Shown: piece by piece, positions 8,262 through 17,704 of the stretch | Position numbering within the stretch: the stretch's first letter is position 1 | Layout of the letters: each line of letters starts with the position of its first letter | Source: Methanobrevibacter olleyae | GTDB lineage: Archaea > Methanobacteriota > Methanobacteria > Methanobacteriales > Methanobacteriaceae | Reading direction: 5' to 3' | Assembly (NCBI RefSeq): GCF_900114585.1 | Contig: NZ_FOTL01000001.1 | Coordinates: 80,850 to 144,849 of the forward strand | DNA length: 64,000 nucleotides | The notes under the pieces: generated by a model | What the model was told of the DNA's origin: nothing | The model's input: only the letters and a program-made list of their open reading frames with translations | The model's database searches: none | Made by a program: the position numbers and the translations under genes

Positions 8262-9602
8262 ATGGACTCGATAATTATAGGAATTGAAATTTTAATAATA
8301 GCCATATTAATCATACTTAATGGATTGTTATCCCTTGCTGAGATTGCAGTTGTATCTGCTAGAAGAATCAAAATTCAAAAAATAGCAGATGAGGGAGATA
8401 AAAGAGCTATAACTGTTTTAGATTTCATGAATCATGTAAATGAATTTTTATCTACTGTACAAGTAGGTATTACTTTTGTTGCAATTATTACAGGGGCACT
8501 TGGTGGTAGTACTTTTTCTGAACCTTTAGGAATATATTTAAGTCAATACATTCCCTACAGTTACCAAGTAAGTTTTATAATCATTATTCTTATTACTACA
8601 TACTTTACAATATTAATTGGAGAAATTGTACCTAAAAGAATGGCATTAAATGACCCTGAAGCATATTCATTACAAACTGCAAAGTTCATGCAAATAACTT
8701 CATTTGTTTGTAAGCCAGTTGTAAGATTACTTGATGGTTCTACTAATTTTGCATTAAAACTTGTTGGTTCTGAAGCAAGAGAAGATATTGTTACTGAAGA
8801 AGAAGTTAAATTACTTATTGAAGAAGGTATTGAATACGGAACAATTGCTGAAGAGGAAGAAGACATTATTAAAAGAGTATTCCGTTTGGATAACCAGAAA
8901 GTAGATATGATAATGACTCCTAGAAGTGAAATCATTTGGTTAAATTTAGAAGATAAGCTTGAAGAAAATAAAGAAAAAATAATCAACAGTAAAAGGTCTA
9001 TCTTCCCTGTTGCTGAAGAAGAATTAGATGATTTTATCGGTGTTGTTCAAGCAAAAGATATTTTAAGCAAAATCTTTGAAGGTAAAGATGTTGATATTAA
9101 ATCTAATGTTAAATCACCATTAGTAGTTCCTGAAAGCATGCTTTCAATGGATTTACTTAAAGAATTTAAAGAAAATAGAGAATACGTCCATATGGTACTT
9201 GTCGTAGATGAATTCGGAAGTGTTGTAGGATTAATTACCTTAAACGACCTTCTTGAAGGTATTGTAGGAGATATACCAGGTATCGATGAGATTGATAATC
9301 CTAAAGCAACCCAGAGAAAAGATAACTCTTGGTTAATTGATGGAAGATTTTCTATTGAAGACTTTAAAGATTTATTTGAAATTGAAAAAGAAATGCCTAA
9401 TGAAGTGGAAGATGGATATACCACTATTGCAGGATTTATTCTCTCCCATGCAGGAAAAATCCCAGAAACTGGTGAAATATTCCATCAAGGTGAATTTACT
9501 TTTGAAATTGTAGATATGGATGCAAACCATATTGATAAAATCTTAGTAACAATTAACAAAGAAGATAAACATAAATCGGATACTGAAAGCAAATTAGAAT
9601 AA
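8262..9602 (+). CDS. CNNM / CorC-type transporter with CBS pair (hemolysin-like family)
   Basis: A 446-residue inner-membrane protein. Residues 1-190 form the CNNM (DUF21) membrane domain with three or four helices and the AEIAVVSARR and IGEIVPKR motifs. Next comes a CBS pair (about 205-330; MIMTPRSEIIWL, then VVDEFGSVVGLITLNDLLEGIVGDI), and last a CorC/HlyC domain (about 345-430; TIAGFILSHAGKIPETGE). Members export or sense Mg2+ or other divalent ions; the 'hemolysin' name is historical. Complete and typical in length. Confidence 0.9.
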   Translation: MDSIIIGIEILIIAILIILNGLLSLAEIAVVSARRIKIQKIADEGDKRAITVLDFMNHVNEFLSTVQVGITFVAIITGALGGSTFSEPLGIYLSQYIPYSYQVSFIIIILITTYFTILIGEIVPKRMALNDPEAYSLQTAKFMQITSFVCKPVVRLLDGSTNFALKLVGSEAREDIVTEEEVKLLIEEGIEYGTIAEEEEDIIKRVFRLDNQKVDMIMTPRSEIIWLNLEDKLEENKEKIINSKRSIFPVAEEELDDFIGVVQAKDILSKIFEGKDVDIKSNVKSPLVVPESMLSMDLLKEFKENREYVHMVLVVDEFGSVVGLITLNDLLEGIVGDIPGIDEIDNPKATQRKDNSWLIDGRFSIEDFKDLFEIEKEMPNEVEDGYTTIAGFILSHAGKIPETGEIFHQGEFTFEIVDMDANHIDKILVTINKEDKHKSDTESKLE

Positions 9603-9647
9603 TCTTCTTTTATTTTTTTATTTATTTTTAAATATTGTCCAATTTAT

Positions 9648-9722
9648 TATAAACTTAAGCTTTAACTATTATCCCATTTAATATAAACTTAAGCTTTAAC
9701 TATTATCCCATTTAATATAAAC
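9648..9722 (+). repeat. 34-bp tandem duplication
   Basis: TATAAACTTAAGCTTTAACT... starts at 9648 and 9682, with a third partial copy at 9716. It lies between the CNNM transporter and the exchanger gene. Confidence 0.85.
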
Positions 9723-9760
9723 TTTTAAATTAAAAATTAAACTCCAAAGGGGGAAAATAA

Positions 9761-10705
9761 ACGATAGAAATATTAATAGAAATTATTTTACTTATTGTGG
9801 GATTTGTACTTTTAATTAAAGGTGCAGATGTATTTGTAGATGGTGCAAGTAATGTTGCATATAATTACAAAATACCTACAATAATCGTAGGTTTAACAAT
9901 AGTTGCATTTGGTACAAGTGCCCCTGAAGCTGCAGTTTCTATAACCGCATCTTTTGCTGGAAGCAATGCTATCTCTTTAGGTAATGTTGTAGGAAGTAAT
10001 ATTTTTAATATCTTAGGAGTGATTGGTGTTTCTGCATTACTCGGCAGTTTAACTGTTGATAAAGTCTTAATTAAAAGAGATTTTCCATTTTTAATAATTT
10101 CCACAATAGGATTACTTCTTATTGCACTATTATTTGGTGAAATAAGCCAAATAGTTGGAATAATCTTTTTAATCATTATTATTGCCTATGTTTATTATCT
10201 TGTTAAAAAAGCAAGGGAAGATAAAGGAGTGATGTCTGAGGAAGTTGAAGCTAAGCTTACCATACCAAAAGCAGTTTTATACATTATAATTGGTATGCTT
10301 GGAATCATTATCGGTTCTGACCTTGTTGTAGATAGTGCAAGTTTTATTGCAAGAATTTTTGGCTTAAGTGATGTTTTAATTGGTCTTACTATCGTTGCAT
10401 TAGGTACTTCATTACCAGAACTTGCTACATCAGTTACTGCACTTAAAAAAGGAAATAACAGTATTGTTATAGGTAATGTACTTGGATCATGTATTTTCAA
10501 TGTGTTGTTCATTTTAGGAATAAGTAGTGCAATAATGCCAATGCCAATAGCACCTGAGATGATATTTGATATCTTTTTAATGACAATAGTCACTATTGTA
10601 GGTGCATGGTTTACATATACAAGAAATGAAGTAGATAAAAAAGAAGGACTAATCTTATTAATCTTATTCATTATTTACATGATTTTTGTTATTTTAAGAA
10701 ACTAA
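9761..10705 (+). CDS. Ca2+/Na+ (cation/Ca2+) exchanger, apparent ACG start
   Basis: An integral membrane antiporter of the CaCA superfamily with about ten helices and the two alpha repeats: FGTSAPEAAVSITA with GNVVGSNIFNILGV in the first half, and LGTSLPELATSVTA with GNVLGSCIFNVLF in the second. The frame opens right after a stop at 9758. The usual N-terminal helix (IEILIEIILLIVGFVLLIKGAD) begins at ACG 9761, seven bases after a perfect AAAGGGGG ribosome site. The first standard start codon in frame, GTG 9797, has no such site and would remove half the first helix. I therefore place the start at 9761 (314 residues), with 9797 as the conservative alternative. Confidence 0.85.
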   Translation, partial: TIEILIEIILLIVGFVLLIKGADVFVDGASNVAYNYKIPTIIVGLTIVAFGTSAPEAAVSITASFAGSNAISLGNVVGSNIFNILGVIGVSALLGSLTVDKVLIKRDFPFLIISTIGLLLIALLFGEISQIVGIIFLIIIIAYVYYLVKKAREDKGVMSEEVEAKLTIPKAVLYIIIGMLGIIIGSDLVVDSASFIARIFGLSDVLIGLTIVALGTSLPELATSVTALKKGNNSIVIGNVLGSCIFNVLFILGISSAIMPMPIAPEMIFDIFLMTIVTIVGAWFTYTRNEVDKKEGLILLILFIIYMIFVILRN

Positions 10706-10862
10706 ATTATTTAATTTCTTTTTTTCTATTTTCATTGACTTTTCTATTTTTAGCGATTTTTTATTTTCATTGATTTTTCTACTTTTTATCAATTAATAAA
10801 AAAATATTTAAAAATTAGCTTATTTTATTACCCTTTTATTATGATTTAAAAAATTACTATTT
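10706..10862. other. Intergenic T-rich segment after the exchanger
   Basis: Repeated TTTTTCTATTTTCATTGA-like runs just after the stop codon, likely a poly-T terminator zone. It ends in TATTT, which abuts the MITE-like element. Confidence 0.4.
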
Positions 10863-11007
10863 GAGGGTGTGTCACAAATATTTTGTGTTCAAGAAAAAGT
10901 CCAAATATTTATAATTGTTTAAATTTATAATTTTAAATTAAAAAATTTATAAAAATATATTAAAAATTTAGACAAAAATTTGAAATTTGAAATTGTGACC
11001 CTCCCTC
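10863..11007. mobile_element. MITE-like element with 15-bp inverted ends and TATTT target duplication
   Basis: GAGGGTGTGTCACAA at 10863-10877 matches the reverse complement of 10993-11007 at 13 of 15 positions. TATTT lies directly outside both ends (10858-10862 and 11008-11012), as a target-site duplication would. The 145-base interior is AT-rich and has no ORF, so it would be moved by a transposase encoded elsewhere. It sits 20 bases past the ncsA-like stop codon. AT richness makes the five-base duplication partly expected by chance; the GC-rich matching ends are the stronger signal. Confidence 0.6.
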
Positions 11008-11027
11008 TATTTTTTTAAAAAAAAAAA

Positions 11028-11879
11028 TTATTCTATATTCCCACGTATAATGTCTTTTATCTCACAAGATTTACAAATTTTACCAGATGTTGGCTGGCCA
11101 CATATTTCACATTCATTTAAGACTGTGTGAACGTTTTCAACATCAAGGATTTTAATAAAGGAATTTAAAACATTTTCTTTTGTACCGGGATGTTTTGATT
11201 CTGTTTTATTTAAAAATTCTTTAATTTTAGCTCTTAAAGATAAATTAGAATAAGGACATTCATCTAAATGAATCTCAATATCATTAAGAATAGCCCAGAT
11301 ACCTACCTCTTTCTCAGGTGTGTTCCATAATGGTTTAATTCTTGGAACTAGTTTTTCATGAATTTGATTAAGTTCAGGGCCAAATTTAGAAAACTTAACT
11401 GTGTCCCCTCTTGAAAAACTCATTAAAAATGATTGAATTTCATCATCAAGATTATGTCCAGTAGCTATTTTATTAGCACCTATTTCATAAGCTGTTTTAT
11501 TTAAAATATTACGTCGAAAAACACCACAAGGAATACAAGCACTTTTAAAATAATAATAAATATCATCTAATACAAAACCTTCTTCCTCTTTAAAAGATTT
11601 TTGAATAAGTGGAATATCTAAAAGTTCTGTATTACTTACTGCAGCATCAATTCCATGTTGGCGATAAGCTTCAATACCCTCATCAACTGAAATGGCTACT
11701 AATTCAAAGTCAAAATTAGCATTTAATTGATAATTTTTAAGTGCATGAAGAGTTAAAACACTATCTTTTCCTCCAGATAGGGCAATAGCTATTTTTTCAT
11801 TCTCTTTAATTAATTGATAATCATTTATTAATTTATCAATTCTTGAGAATATTTTTTTATTAAATCTTTCTTTATTCAT
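11028..11879 (-). CDS. tRNA 2-thiolation PP-loop ATPase (NcsA/TtuA/Ctu1-like, TIGR00269)
   Basis: A 283-residue ATP-dependent tRNA thiolase that activates a uridine for sulfur transfer. The PP-loop SGGKDS is at about residues 35-40. The three cysteines that hold the catalytic iron-sulfur cluster are present: CIPC (about 130-133) and DECPY (about 222). The C-terminal zinc ribbon is CEICGQPTSGKICKSC. Many TtuA/Ctu1 proteins also have an N-terminal zinc finger; this one lacks it, and AAGTGG before ATG 11879 supports this as the true start. Whether it acts at tRNA position 34 or 54 is not settled by sequence. Confidence 0.85.
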   Translation of the reverse strand: MNKERFNKKIFSRIDKLINDYQLIKENEKIAIALSGGKDSVLTLHALKNYQLNANFDFELVAISVDEGIEAYRQHGIDAAVSNTELLDIPLIQKSFKEEEGFVLDDIYYYFKSACIPCGVFRRNILNKTAYEIGANKIATGHNLDDEIQSFLMSFSRGDTVKFSKFGPELNQIHEKLVPRIKPLWNTPEKEVGIWAILNDIEIHLDECPYSNLSLRAKIKEFLNKTESKHPGTKENVLNSFIKILDVENVHTVLNECEICGQPTSGKICKSCEIKDIIRGNIE

Positions 11880-12084
11880 ATTACCACTTAAAAATCAGAT
11901 AAAAAATTGGAAAGTTATAATATTGCAATTTAACATCATTTTAATATTATAAATTAGCATCAATTTTTAATATTATAAATTAACATCAATTTTTAATATT
12001 TTTTTAATTTAATTTAATTTTAGGATTAGTTAATAAAACTAAGTACTAATAAATTTATATTAAAACAAGTATAAAATAATAACT

Positions 12085-12405
12085 ATGATAACCGCAGATT
12101 TTTCTATATTGCCTATGGGCATAGAAGGAACCGAAATTAGTGAATATGTAACAAGAGCAGTTGAAATTATTGATGCATCTGGATTAAACTATCAATTAAC
12201 TGCTATGGGAACTCAAATAGAAACAGATGATTTAAGAAAATTATATCAAGTATGTGCTGATGTTCAAGAAGCAATATTTGAAATGGGTTCTGGAAGAGTT
12301 TACAGTGTTTTAAAAGTAGATGATAGAAGAGATAGAGAAAACAGAACTTTAGAAGCTAAAATAAAAACTGTAGAAAATTTAATGATGAAAAACAAGGATA
12401 AATAA
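12085..12405 (+). CDS. MTH1187 family thiamine-binding protein (DUF77)
   Basis: A 106-residue ferredoxin-like-fold protein. ITADFSILPMG at the N-terminus, the central LTAMGTQIET, and FEMGSGRVYSVLKVDDRRD at the C-terminus are the signatures of the MTH1187/YkoF-related family that binds thiamine or related pyrimidines as a tetramer. The role is probably binding or salvage rather than catalysis. There is no membrane segment. It is a single gene, flanked by AT-rich spacers and a convergent aminotransferase. Confidence 0.85.
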   Translation: MITADFSILPMGIEGTEISEYVTRAVEIIDASGLNYQLTAMGTQIETDDLRKLYQVCADVQEAIFEMGSGRVYSVLKVDDRRDRENRTLEAKIKTVENLMMKNKDK

Positions 12406-12478
12406 TTTAAAAAAGTAAAAAAGTAAAATTAATAATTCTTTAAAAAAGCTAATAAAAAAGTAAAAAGTATTAAAGAAA

Positions 12479-13576
12479 TTAATTAAAAAATTCTTTAATT
12501 ACTTTAATAATATAATCTAAGTCTTCCTTAGATAAAGCGGGATGAACTGGAAGTGAGAGAACCTCTTTAACAATTTCTTCAGTTACTGGAAGACTTTGGT
12601 CATAACCCATTTTTGTATAAAGAACTTGATTGTAAAGAGGAATTGGGTAATAAATTCCATTTCCAACACCATTTTCTAGTAGGTGTTCAGACAATTCATC
12701 TCTTTTACCATCTTTTATTTTAATAGTGTATTGATGGTATACATGTTTATAACCCTCTTTTACAACAGGAGTTTCAATTAAATCAATATCAGCTAAGCCT
12801 TGATTAAGGAGTTTAGCGTTTTTAATTCTTTTTTCATTGAAAGTATCTATTTTTTTAAGTTGTTCTAGGCCAATTGCAGCAGCAATGTCAGTCATTCTAA
12901 AATTATACCCTAAAACATCATGATGATATTTAGTTGCTGATCCATGAGCTCTATAGATTTTTGCATTTTTAACAAATTCTTCATTATTAGTGGTAATCAT
13001 ACCACCTTCACTAGTAGTCATGTTTTTAGTAGGATAAAAACTAAAACAAGCCATATCACCAAGACAACCTACTTTAACACCATTATATTCAGAACCATGA
13101 GCTTGTGCAGCATCTTCAATAACAACTAAATCATAATCTTTTGAGATTTTCATTATAGCACCCATATCTGCAGATTGTCCATATAGTTGAACAGGCATAA
13201 TTGCCTTAGTCTTATCAGTAATAGCATCTTCAACTTGGTTAGGGTCTAAAGTAAAAGTTTCAGGGTCTATGTCTACAAAGATAGGCTTTGCACCAGTGTA
13301 TAAAATAGAGTTTCCAGTAGCTGCAAATGTAAATGGAGTTGTAATTACTTCATCTCCTTCTCCAATTCCTGCAGCTAAAAGAGCTACATGTAAAGCAGAA
13401 GTTCCAGAATTAGTTGCAATTCCATACTTTGCACCAACATATTTTGCAAATTCTTCTTCAAATTCAATGACTTTTGGCCCTTGTGCAATCATACCAGATT
13501 TCATTACTTCAATTACTGCATCAATTTCTTCTTCTTCAATAACAGGACTAGCTATTGAAACTTTAATATCTGCCAT
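12479..13576 (-). CDS. DegT/DnrJ/EryC1/StrS family sugar aminotransferase
   Basis: A 365-residue PLP enzyme that transfers an amino group to a nucleotide-linked keto-sugar, as used in surface glycan or glycolipid building. The N-terminal [25 protein letters not shown] and [13 protein letters not shown] match the family. [12 protein letters not shown] holds the PLP-ring aspartate, and [15 protein letters not shown] carries the Schiff-base lysine near residue 185. AGGTGA sits four bases before ATG 13576. No other sugar-nucleotide genes are adjacent, so the exact sugar is unknown. Confidence 0.9.
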   Translation of the reverse strand: MADIKVSIASPVIEEEEIDAVIEVMKSGMIAQGPKVIEFEEEFAKYVGAKYGIATNSGTSALHVALLAAGIGEGDEVITTPFTFAATGNSILYTGAKPIFVDIDPETFTLDPNQVEDAITDKTKAIMPVQLYGQSADMGAIMKISKDYDLVVIEDAAQAHGSEYNGVKVGCLGDMACFSFYPTKNMTTSEGGMITTNNEEFVKNAKIYRAHGSATKYHHDVLGYNFRMTDIAAAIGLEQLKKIDTFNEKRIKNAKLLNQGLADIDLIETPVVKEGYKHVYHQYTIKIKDGKRDELSEHLLENGVGNGIYYPIPLYNQVLYTKMGYDQSLPVTEEIVKEVLSLPVHPALSKEDLDYIIKVIKEFFN

Positions 13577-13940
13577 ATTTTCACCTATAATGAATAAGAT
13601 TAATTATCTATTAATTAAAAATCTTAATTAAATTTATTAAAATTTAGATATTCTAATCTAAAAATATTTTTTTCTAGTTAAATAGTTTATAATAATTATT
13701 TATTCCTAATATTATATTAGTTTTACTTAAATATTCTTAAATAAGATATAAAAATAATATTTATAGAAATACAAACAAGCAATTCAAATTTTTAACTTAT
13801 TATTAAATAAAAAGAAAAATAAATATAAGATAATACTATTAATAAATAAATAAAAATTAAAATTTATCAATTATAAGATAAATTAAAATTTATCGATTAA
13901 TAAAGAAAGTATATTAATCAAAAACCACAAGGATAAAAAT
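13577..13940. other. Divergent promoter region, aminotransferase / trm1
   Basis: 364 AT-rich bases between divergent genes. It contains near-repeats of AAAATTTATC(A/G)ATTA at 13860-13905 and several TATA-like words. No RNA gene seen. Confidence 0.4.
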
Positions 13941-15152
13941 ATGCAAACAAATCAAAACAATCCCAATTATCAAAATATTGAAATTGAAACATATAGTGAA
14001 GATGAATTAAAAATTATTAAAGAAGGAAAAGTAGAAATAAAATTCCCAAACTTTGATAAAGTTTCATCAGATGCTCCTGTATTTTACAATCCTAAAATGG
14101 AATTTAATAGAGATACATCAATTCTTGCACTTCAAGCATACCAAAAAGAAGTAGATAGAGAAATAAGCATATGTGATCTATTTGGAGGTAGTGGGATTAG
14201 AGGAATACGTTATAAAAAAGAAATTAATGCTGTTGAAGATGTTAGCATAAATGATATAAGCCCATTAGCTAATGAATTTACAAGAATCAATGCTGAGTTA
14301 AATGACGTAGAAGTTAAAATTGAGCAAAAAGAAGCAAATAACGAATTAAGAGCAAATATGGGGAGATTCGATGTGATTGATATAGATCCATTTGGAACTC
14401 CCTCTCCTTTTGTAGATTCGGCAGGATATAATTTAAAAAGAGATTCATTACTCTGCTTAACTGCTACCGATACATCTTGCCTTTGTGGAACATACAAAGA
14501 ACCATGCATTAGAAAATACAATGCAAAACCATATAAAAGCGAATACTGTCATGAAAATGGCATTAGAATTCTTATAGGATTTGCTGCACTTACTCTTGCA
14601 AAATATCAAAAATATATCGAAGTAAAAATGTCACATAGTAGTGAACATTATATGAGAACATATCTTAAAGTAAAAAAAGGATCTAAAGCTACTGATAAGT
14701 CCTTAAAAAATATAGGATACATAGCACATTGTAAACACTGCCTATATAGAAAAGAATACAAAGGACTTGCAAGTAGTATTCCTGAGTATTGTCCAGAATG
14801 TAGGGAGAAATTAATAATAGCAGGTCCCATGTGGTTAGAATCCATACAAAATAGAGAATTTATTGATTCAATGATTGAAATAGCAGCCGAAAAAGAGCTT
14901 AATCAAAAAGATAAAGTTTTAAAATTATTAAATTCATGCAAAATAGAAGCAAATGCTCCTTCAACATTTTATGACATTCATAAAGTCTGTAGAGCCTTAA
15001 AAATTAGTGCACCTAAACTCGATAAAGTATTTGATAAACTTGAAGAGAAAGGATTTATTGCAGTGAAAACACACTATAGTCCACTTGGAATAAAAACCAA
15101 TGCTACGAATAAGGAATTAATGGATATTGTAGAAGAACTAGTTGAAAAATAA
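13941..15152 (+). CDS. trm1: tRNA (guanine26-N2)-dimethyltransferase
   Basis: Trm1 dimethylates G26 of tRNA using S-adenosylmethionine. The 403-residue protein has motif I DLFGGSGIRGIR (about residues 79-90), the catalytic region DVIDIDPFGTPSPFVDSA (about 142-159), and LTATDTSCLCGTYKEPCIRKY shortly after. A zinc-ribbon-like CKHCLYRKEY...CPECREK lies near 265-295, followed by a C-terminal winged-helix-like domain. Length and order are typical for archaeal Trm1. An AAGGAT ribosome site precedes ATG 13941. Confidence 0.95.
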   Translation: MQTNQNNPNYQNIEIETYSEDELKIIKEGKVEIKFPNFDKVSSDAPVFYNPKMEFNRDTSILALQAYQKEVDREISICDLFGGSGIRGIRYKKEINAVEDVSINDISPLANEFTRINAELNDVEVKIEQKEANNELRANMGRFDVIDIDPFGTPSPFVDSAGYNLKRDSLLCLTATDTSCLCGTYKEPCIRKYNAKPYKSEYCHENGIRILIGFAALTLAKYQKYIEVKMSHSSEHYMRTYLKVKKGSKATDKSLKNIGYIAHCKHCLYRKEYKGLASSIPEYCPECREKLIIAGPMWLESIQNREFIDSMIEIAAEKELNQKDKVLKLLNSCKIEANAPSTFYDIHKVCRALKISAPKLDKVFDKLEEKGFIAVKTHYSPLGIKTNATNKELMDIVEELVEK

Positions 15153-15470
15153 TTAAAACTAAAATTAAAGTAAGATTTAGTTAAAATTTTAGCATATCTT
15201 AAATTTAATCTAAGATAATTTTTAGCTATTTATTTTGTAATTTATTATGTATTAAATAAGATATTAAAAAACTATTAAATTATTAAATTAAGTTATTAAT
15301 AAACTATATTAAATAAAATTTATTTCAAAAATATACCCCAATATTTAAATTATTAAATAAAATTAATCAAAATATAGATAAAAATAATCTTAATGAGGTA
15401 AATAAAAAAATTTATATAAAAATTTATATATAAAAATTAACAAAATTATTGATGTAATAAACACGTTATT
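15153..15470. other. Intergenic gap after trm1
   Basis: Strongly AT-rich; poly-A and poly-T runs but no convincing RNA. It leads into the operator-like array upstream of the Lrp gene. Confidence 0.4.
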
Positions 15471-15725
15471 AATTATTCTAGATAATTTAAAAAAATATAT
15501 TTAAATATTTAAAATAAAATATATTTTCTAGAATAATCAACTATTATATATAATAAAAAAAATATATTTAAGTTAAAATATATTTTCTAGAATAATCAAC
15601 TATTATATATAATAAAAAAAATATATTTAAGTTAAAATATATTTTCTAGAATAATCAATTATTATATATAATAAAAAAAATATATCTAAATATTTAAATC
15701 AGAATATGTTTTCTAGAATAATTAA
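15471..15725 (+). promoter_or_regulatory. Array of five TTCTAGA dyads in 59-bp repeats before the Lrp gene
   Basis: TTCTAGA occurs at 15476, 15526, 15585, 15644 and 15711. The last four are TTCTAGAATAAT, near-palindromic with flanking ATT/AAT. Copies two to four are exact 59-base direct repeats, each also holding a TTATATATAA TATA-like box. The last dyad is 41 bases before the Lrp start, downstream of the last TATA-like box. This layout suits autoregulation by the Lrp protein; slippage duplication explains the exact copies. Confidence 0.6.
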
Positions 15726-15751
15726 AAACATAAAACTCAGAAAGTGAAATT

Positions 15752-16231
15752 ATGTGTGCAAAAAAGAATGAAGATATAATTAAATTAGACGAAACTGATA
15801 TTAAAATTCTAAAAATCATCAATGATGATGTTAGAATTTCATATAGGCAAATATCCCGTAATTTAGGGATTTCTGTAGGTACTGTACACAATCGTATTGA
15901 TAAAATGATTAAATCTGGTGTAATTGAAAAATTCTCACCAATATTAAGTCATAAAAAATTAGGTTATACACTTACAAGTATTATTGGTGTTAATGTAAAA
16001 GGTCAGGAATTAGAAAATTGGGAACAAAAAATCTCAGAAAATAAAAATGTCGTAGGCCTTTACGATGTAACTGGACAATACGATGCTATTGTAATTGCAA
16101 AATTTAAAGATACTGATGAATTAGATTCTTTCCTTAAGGAATTACTTAAATCTGGGTGTATTGAAAAAACTATAACCCAAACAGTACTTAATGTTGTAAA
16201 AGAAGATATTGGATCTGCAAATATCCTCTAA
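15752..16231 (+). CDS. Lrp/AsnC family transcriptional regulator
   Basis: A 159-residue DNA-binding regulator. Residues about 12-65 form the helix-turn-helix (DIKILKIINDDVRISYRQIS, then RNLGISVGTVHNRIDKMIKSG). Residues about 75-150 form the RAM effector-binding domain, with GLYDVTGQYDAIVIAKFKD as its core and the DELDSFLKELL helix. Such proteins form octamers and respond to amino acids. The effector is unknown. The operator-like array directly upstream suggests it controls its own gene. Confidence 0.92.
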   Translation: MCAKKNEDIIKLDETDIKILKIINDDVRISYRQISRNLGISVGTVHNRIDKMIKSGVIEKFSPILSHKKLGYTLTSIIGVNVKGQELENWEQKISENKNVVGLYDVTGQYDAIVIAKFKDTDELDSFLKELLKSGCIEKTITQTVLNVVKEDIGSANIL

Positions 16232-16765
16232 TATCTAAGTAGATTCTAAATTTAAAACTAATAGTAATTAAATATATTTTATAGTTAAACCCCTTTTTTT
16301 ATAGCTATAAAATTATTTTAATTATTATTAATATTCCTTTTTTATAAAATACTCTTTTTAAACCCCTTTAAATATATAAATACCCTATTTTTTTAGAATT
16401 TAAAATATTATTTTTCTTAAATACCAAATGCTTTTGTAATTACAATATATTAGTTATAATATATTAAGGGAAAATAAAAATAAGAAAAATAGAAAATTAT
16501 TAAATTATTAATAAAAAATTAAAAAAATGTAATATTTTTTAGGGAATTTTTCTAAACAAAACCATAAAATAGAATTGCTGTGAAGAGCTCTTTATAGAAA
16601 ATTATATTAAAGATTTAAACAAAAAAATATATAAACACACAATTATATTATTGTAATTATGGAAAAGGTATTTTAAAAATAAATATGGATTTTTAATAAT
16701 TTAAAAAAATATTTATTAATCTTTAGAATAATTATTTTAATCAACTATAAAGAAGGTAAACAAAA
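16232..16765. other. Long spacer before mptA with TATA box
   Basis: 534 bases. Two TTTAAACCCCTTT-like words near 16285 and 16360 and T runs suggest termination after the Lrp gene. TATATAAA at 16628-16635 is the best mptA promoter, which would give a leader of about 110 bases. No known riboswitch pattern was recognised. Confidence 0.45.
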
Positions 16766-17704
16766 ATGGTAGTTTGTCTCCCAGACACACAAGATGATGA
16801 ACCACGTATACCTATTCACTTAAGTAGAGTAGGTGTTACTGGTGTCAAAAAACTTTTAACTCTTAAAAGAAAAGAAAAAAGACCAATCATATTATTACCT
16901 ACTTTTGATGCTTTTGTAGATTTACCAAGTACTCAAAAAGGTACACATATGTCTAGAACTCCTGAAGCTATCAGTGAAGTTGTTGATGAAGTTGCAACAC
17001 TTGCTTCTGCAAGTGTTGAATCACTTTGTGCAGATATTGTTAATAAGATGCTTGAAAAACATGAATATGCTAAACGTGTTGAAGTAAGAATGACAAGCGA
17101 TTACATGTTTATGAAAGAATCTCCAGTAACTGACAATAAATCCCAAGAAATGGGTAAATTAATTGCTAATGCAGTTGGTATCCGTGAAGATGATGAATCT
17201 ATTTCTATTAGAAAATGTATTGGTGCTGAAGTTATTGGAATGACTGTATGCCCTTGTGCACAAGAATCTGTAAGAGAAGTAGATAAAAGCAACTTACTAA
17301 AATTTTTAGATGAAGAAACTTGTGAAAAAGTATTAGATACTGTAACTTTTGCTTCCCATAACCAAAGAGGAATAGGAACTGTTTTAATAGAAGTTCCAGA
17401 AAATGAATACATCGATGGTGAAAAAATTATTGAAATCATTGAATCATCTATGAGTTCCCCTGTTTGTGAACTTTTAAAGCGTCCTGATGAGAATGCAGTT
17501 GTAATGAATGCTCACCAAAATCCTGTATTTGTAGAAGATTGTGTTAGAACAATGAATGAAAAAATAGTTAAAGAATTTTCACATTTACCTAATGATACTT
17601 TAATTACTACAAGACAAGAAAATCAAGAAAGTATTCATAGACACAATGCTTTTGCAGAAAAAGTTTCTACTTTAGGTTCCTTAAAAGAAGAGCTTAATTT
17701 ATAA
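16766..17704 (+). CDS. mptA: GTP cyclohydrolase MptA (methanopterin synthesis)
   Basis: MptA (GTP cyclohydrolase IV, FolE2/GCYH-IB type) opens GTP to 7,8-dihydroneopterin 2',3'-cyclic phosphate, the first step of tetrahydromethanopterin synthesis. The 312-residue protein shows IHLSRVGVTGVKK (about residues 18-30), TFDAFVDLPSTQKGTHMSR with the His and Ser of the family (about 50-68), and EVIGMTVCPCAQE (about 152-164), whose Cys and the nearby ASHNQRG His bind the catalytic Fe(II). Complete; AAGGT precedes ATG 16766. Confidence 0.95.
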   Translation: MVVCLPDTQDDEPRIPIHLSRVGVTGVKKLLTLKRKEKRPIILLPTFDAFVDLPSTQKGTHMSRTPEAISEVVDEVATLASASVESLCADIVNKMLEKHEYAKRVEVRMTSDYMFMKESPVTDNKSQEMGKLIANAVGIREDDESISIRKCIGAEVIGMTVCPCAQESVREVDKSNLLKFLDEETCEKVLDTVTFASHNQRGIGTVLIEVPENEYIDGEKIIEIIESSMSSPVCELLKRPDENAVVMNAHQNPVFVEDCVRTMNEKIVKEFSHLPNDTLITTRQENQESIHRHNAFAEKVSTLGSLKEELNL

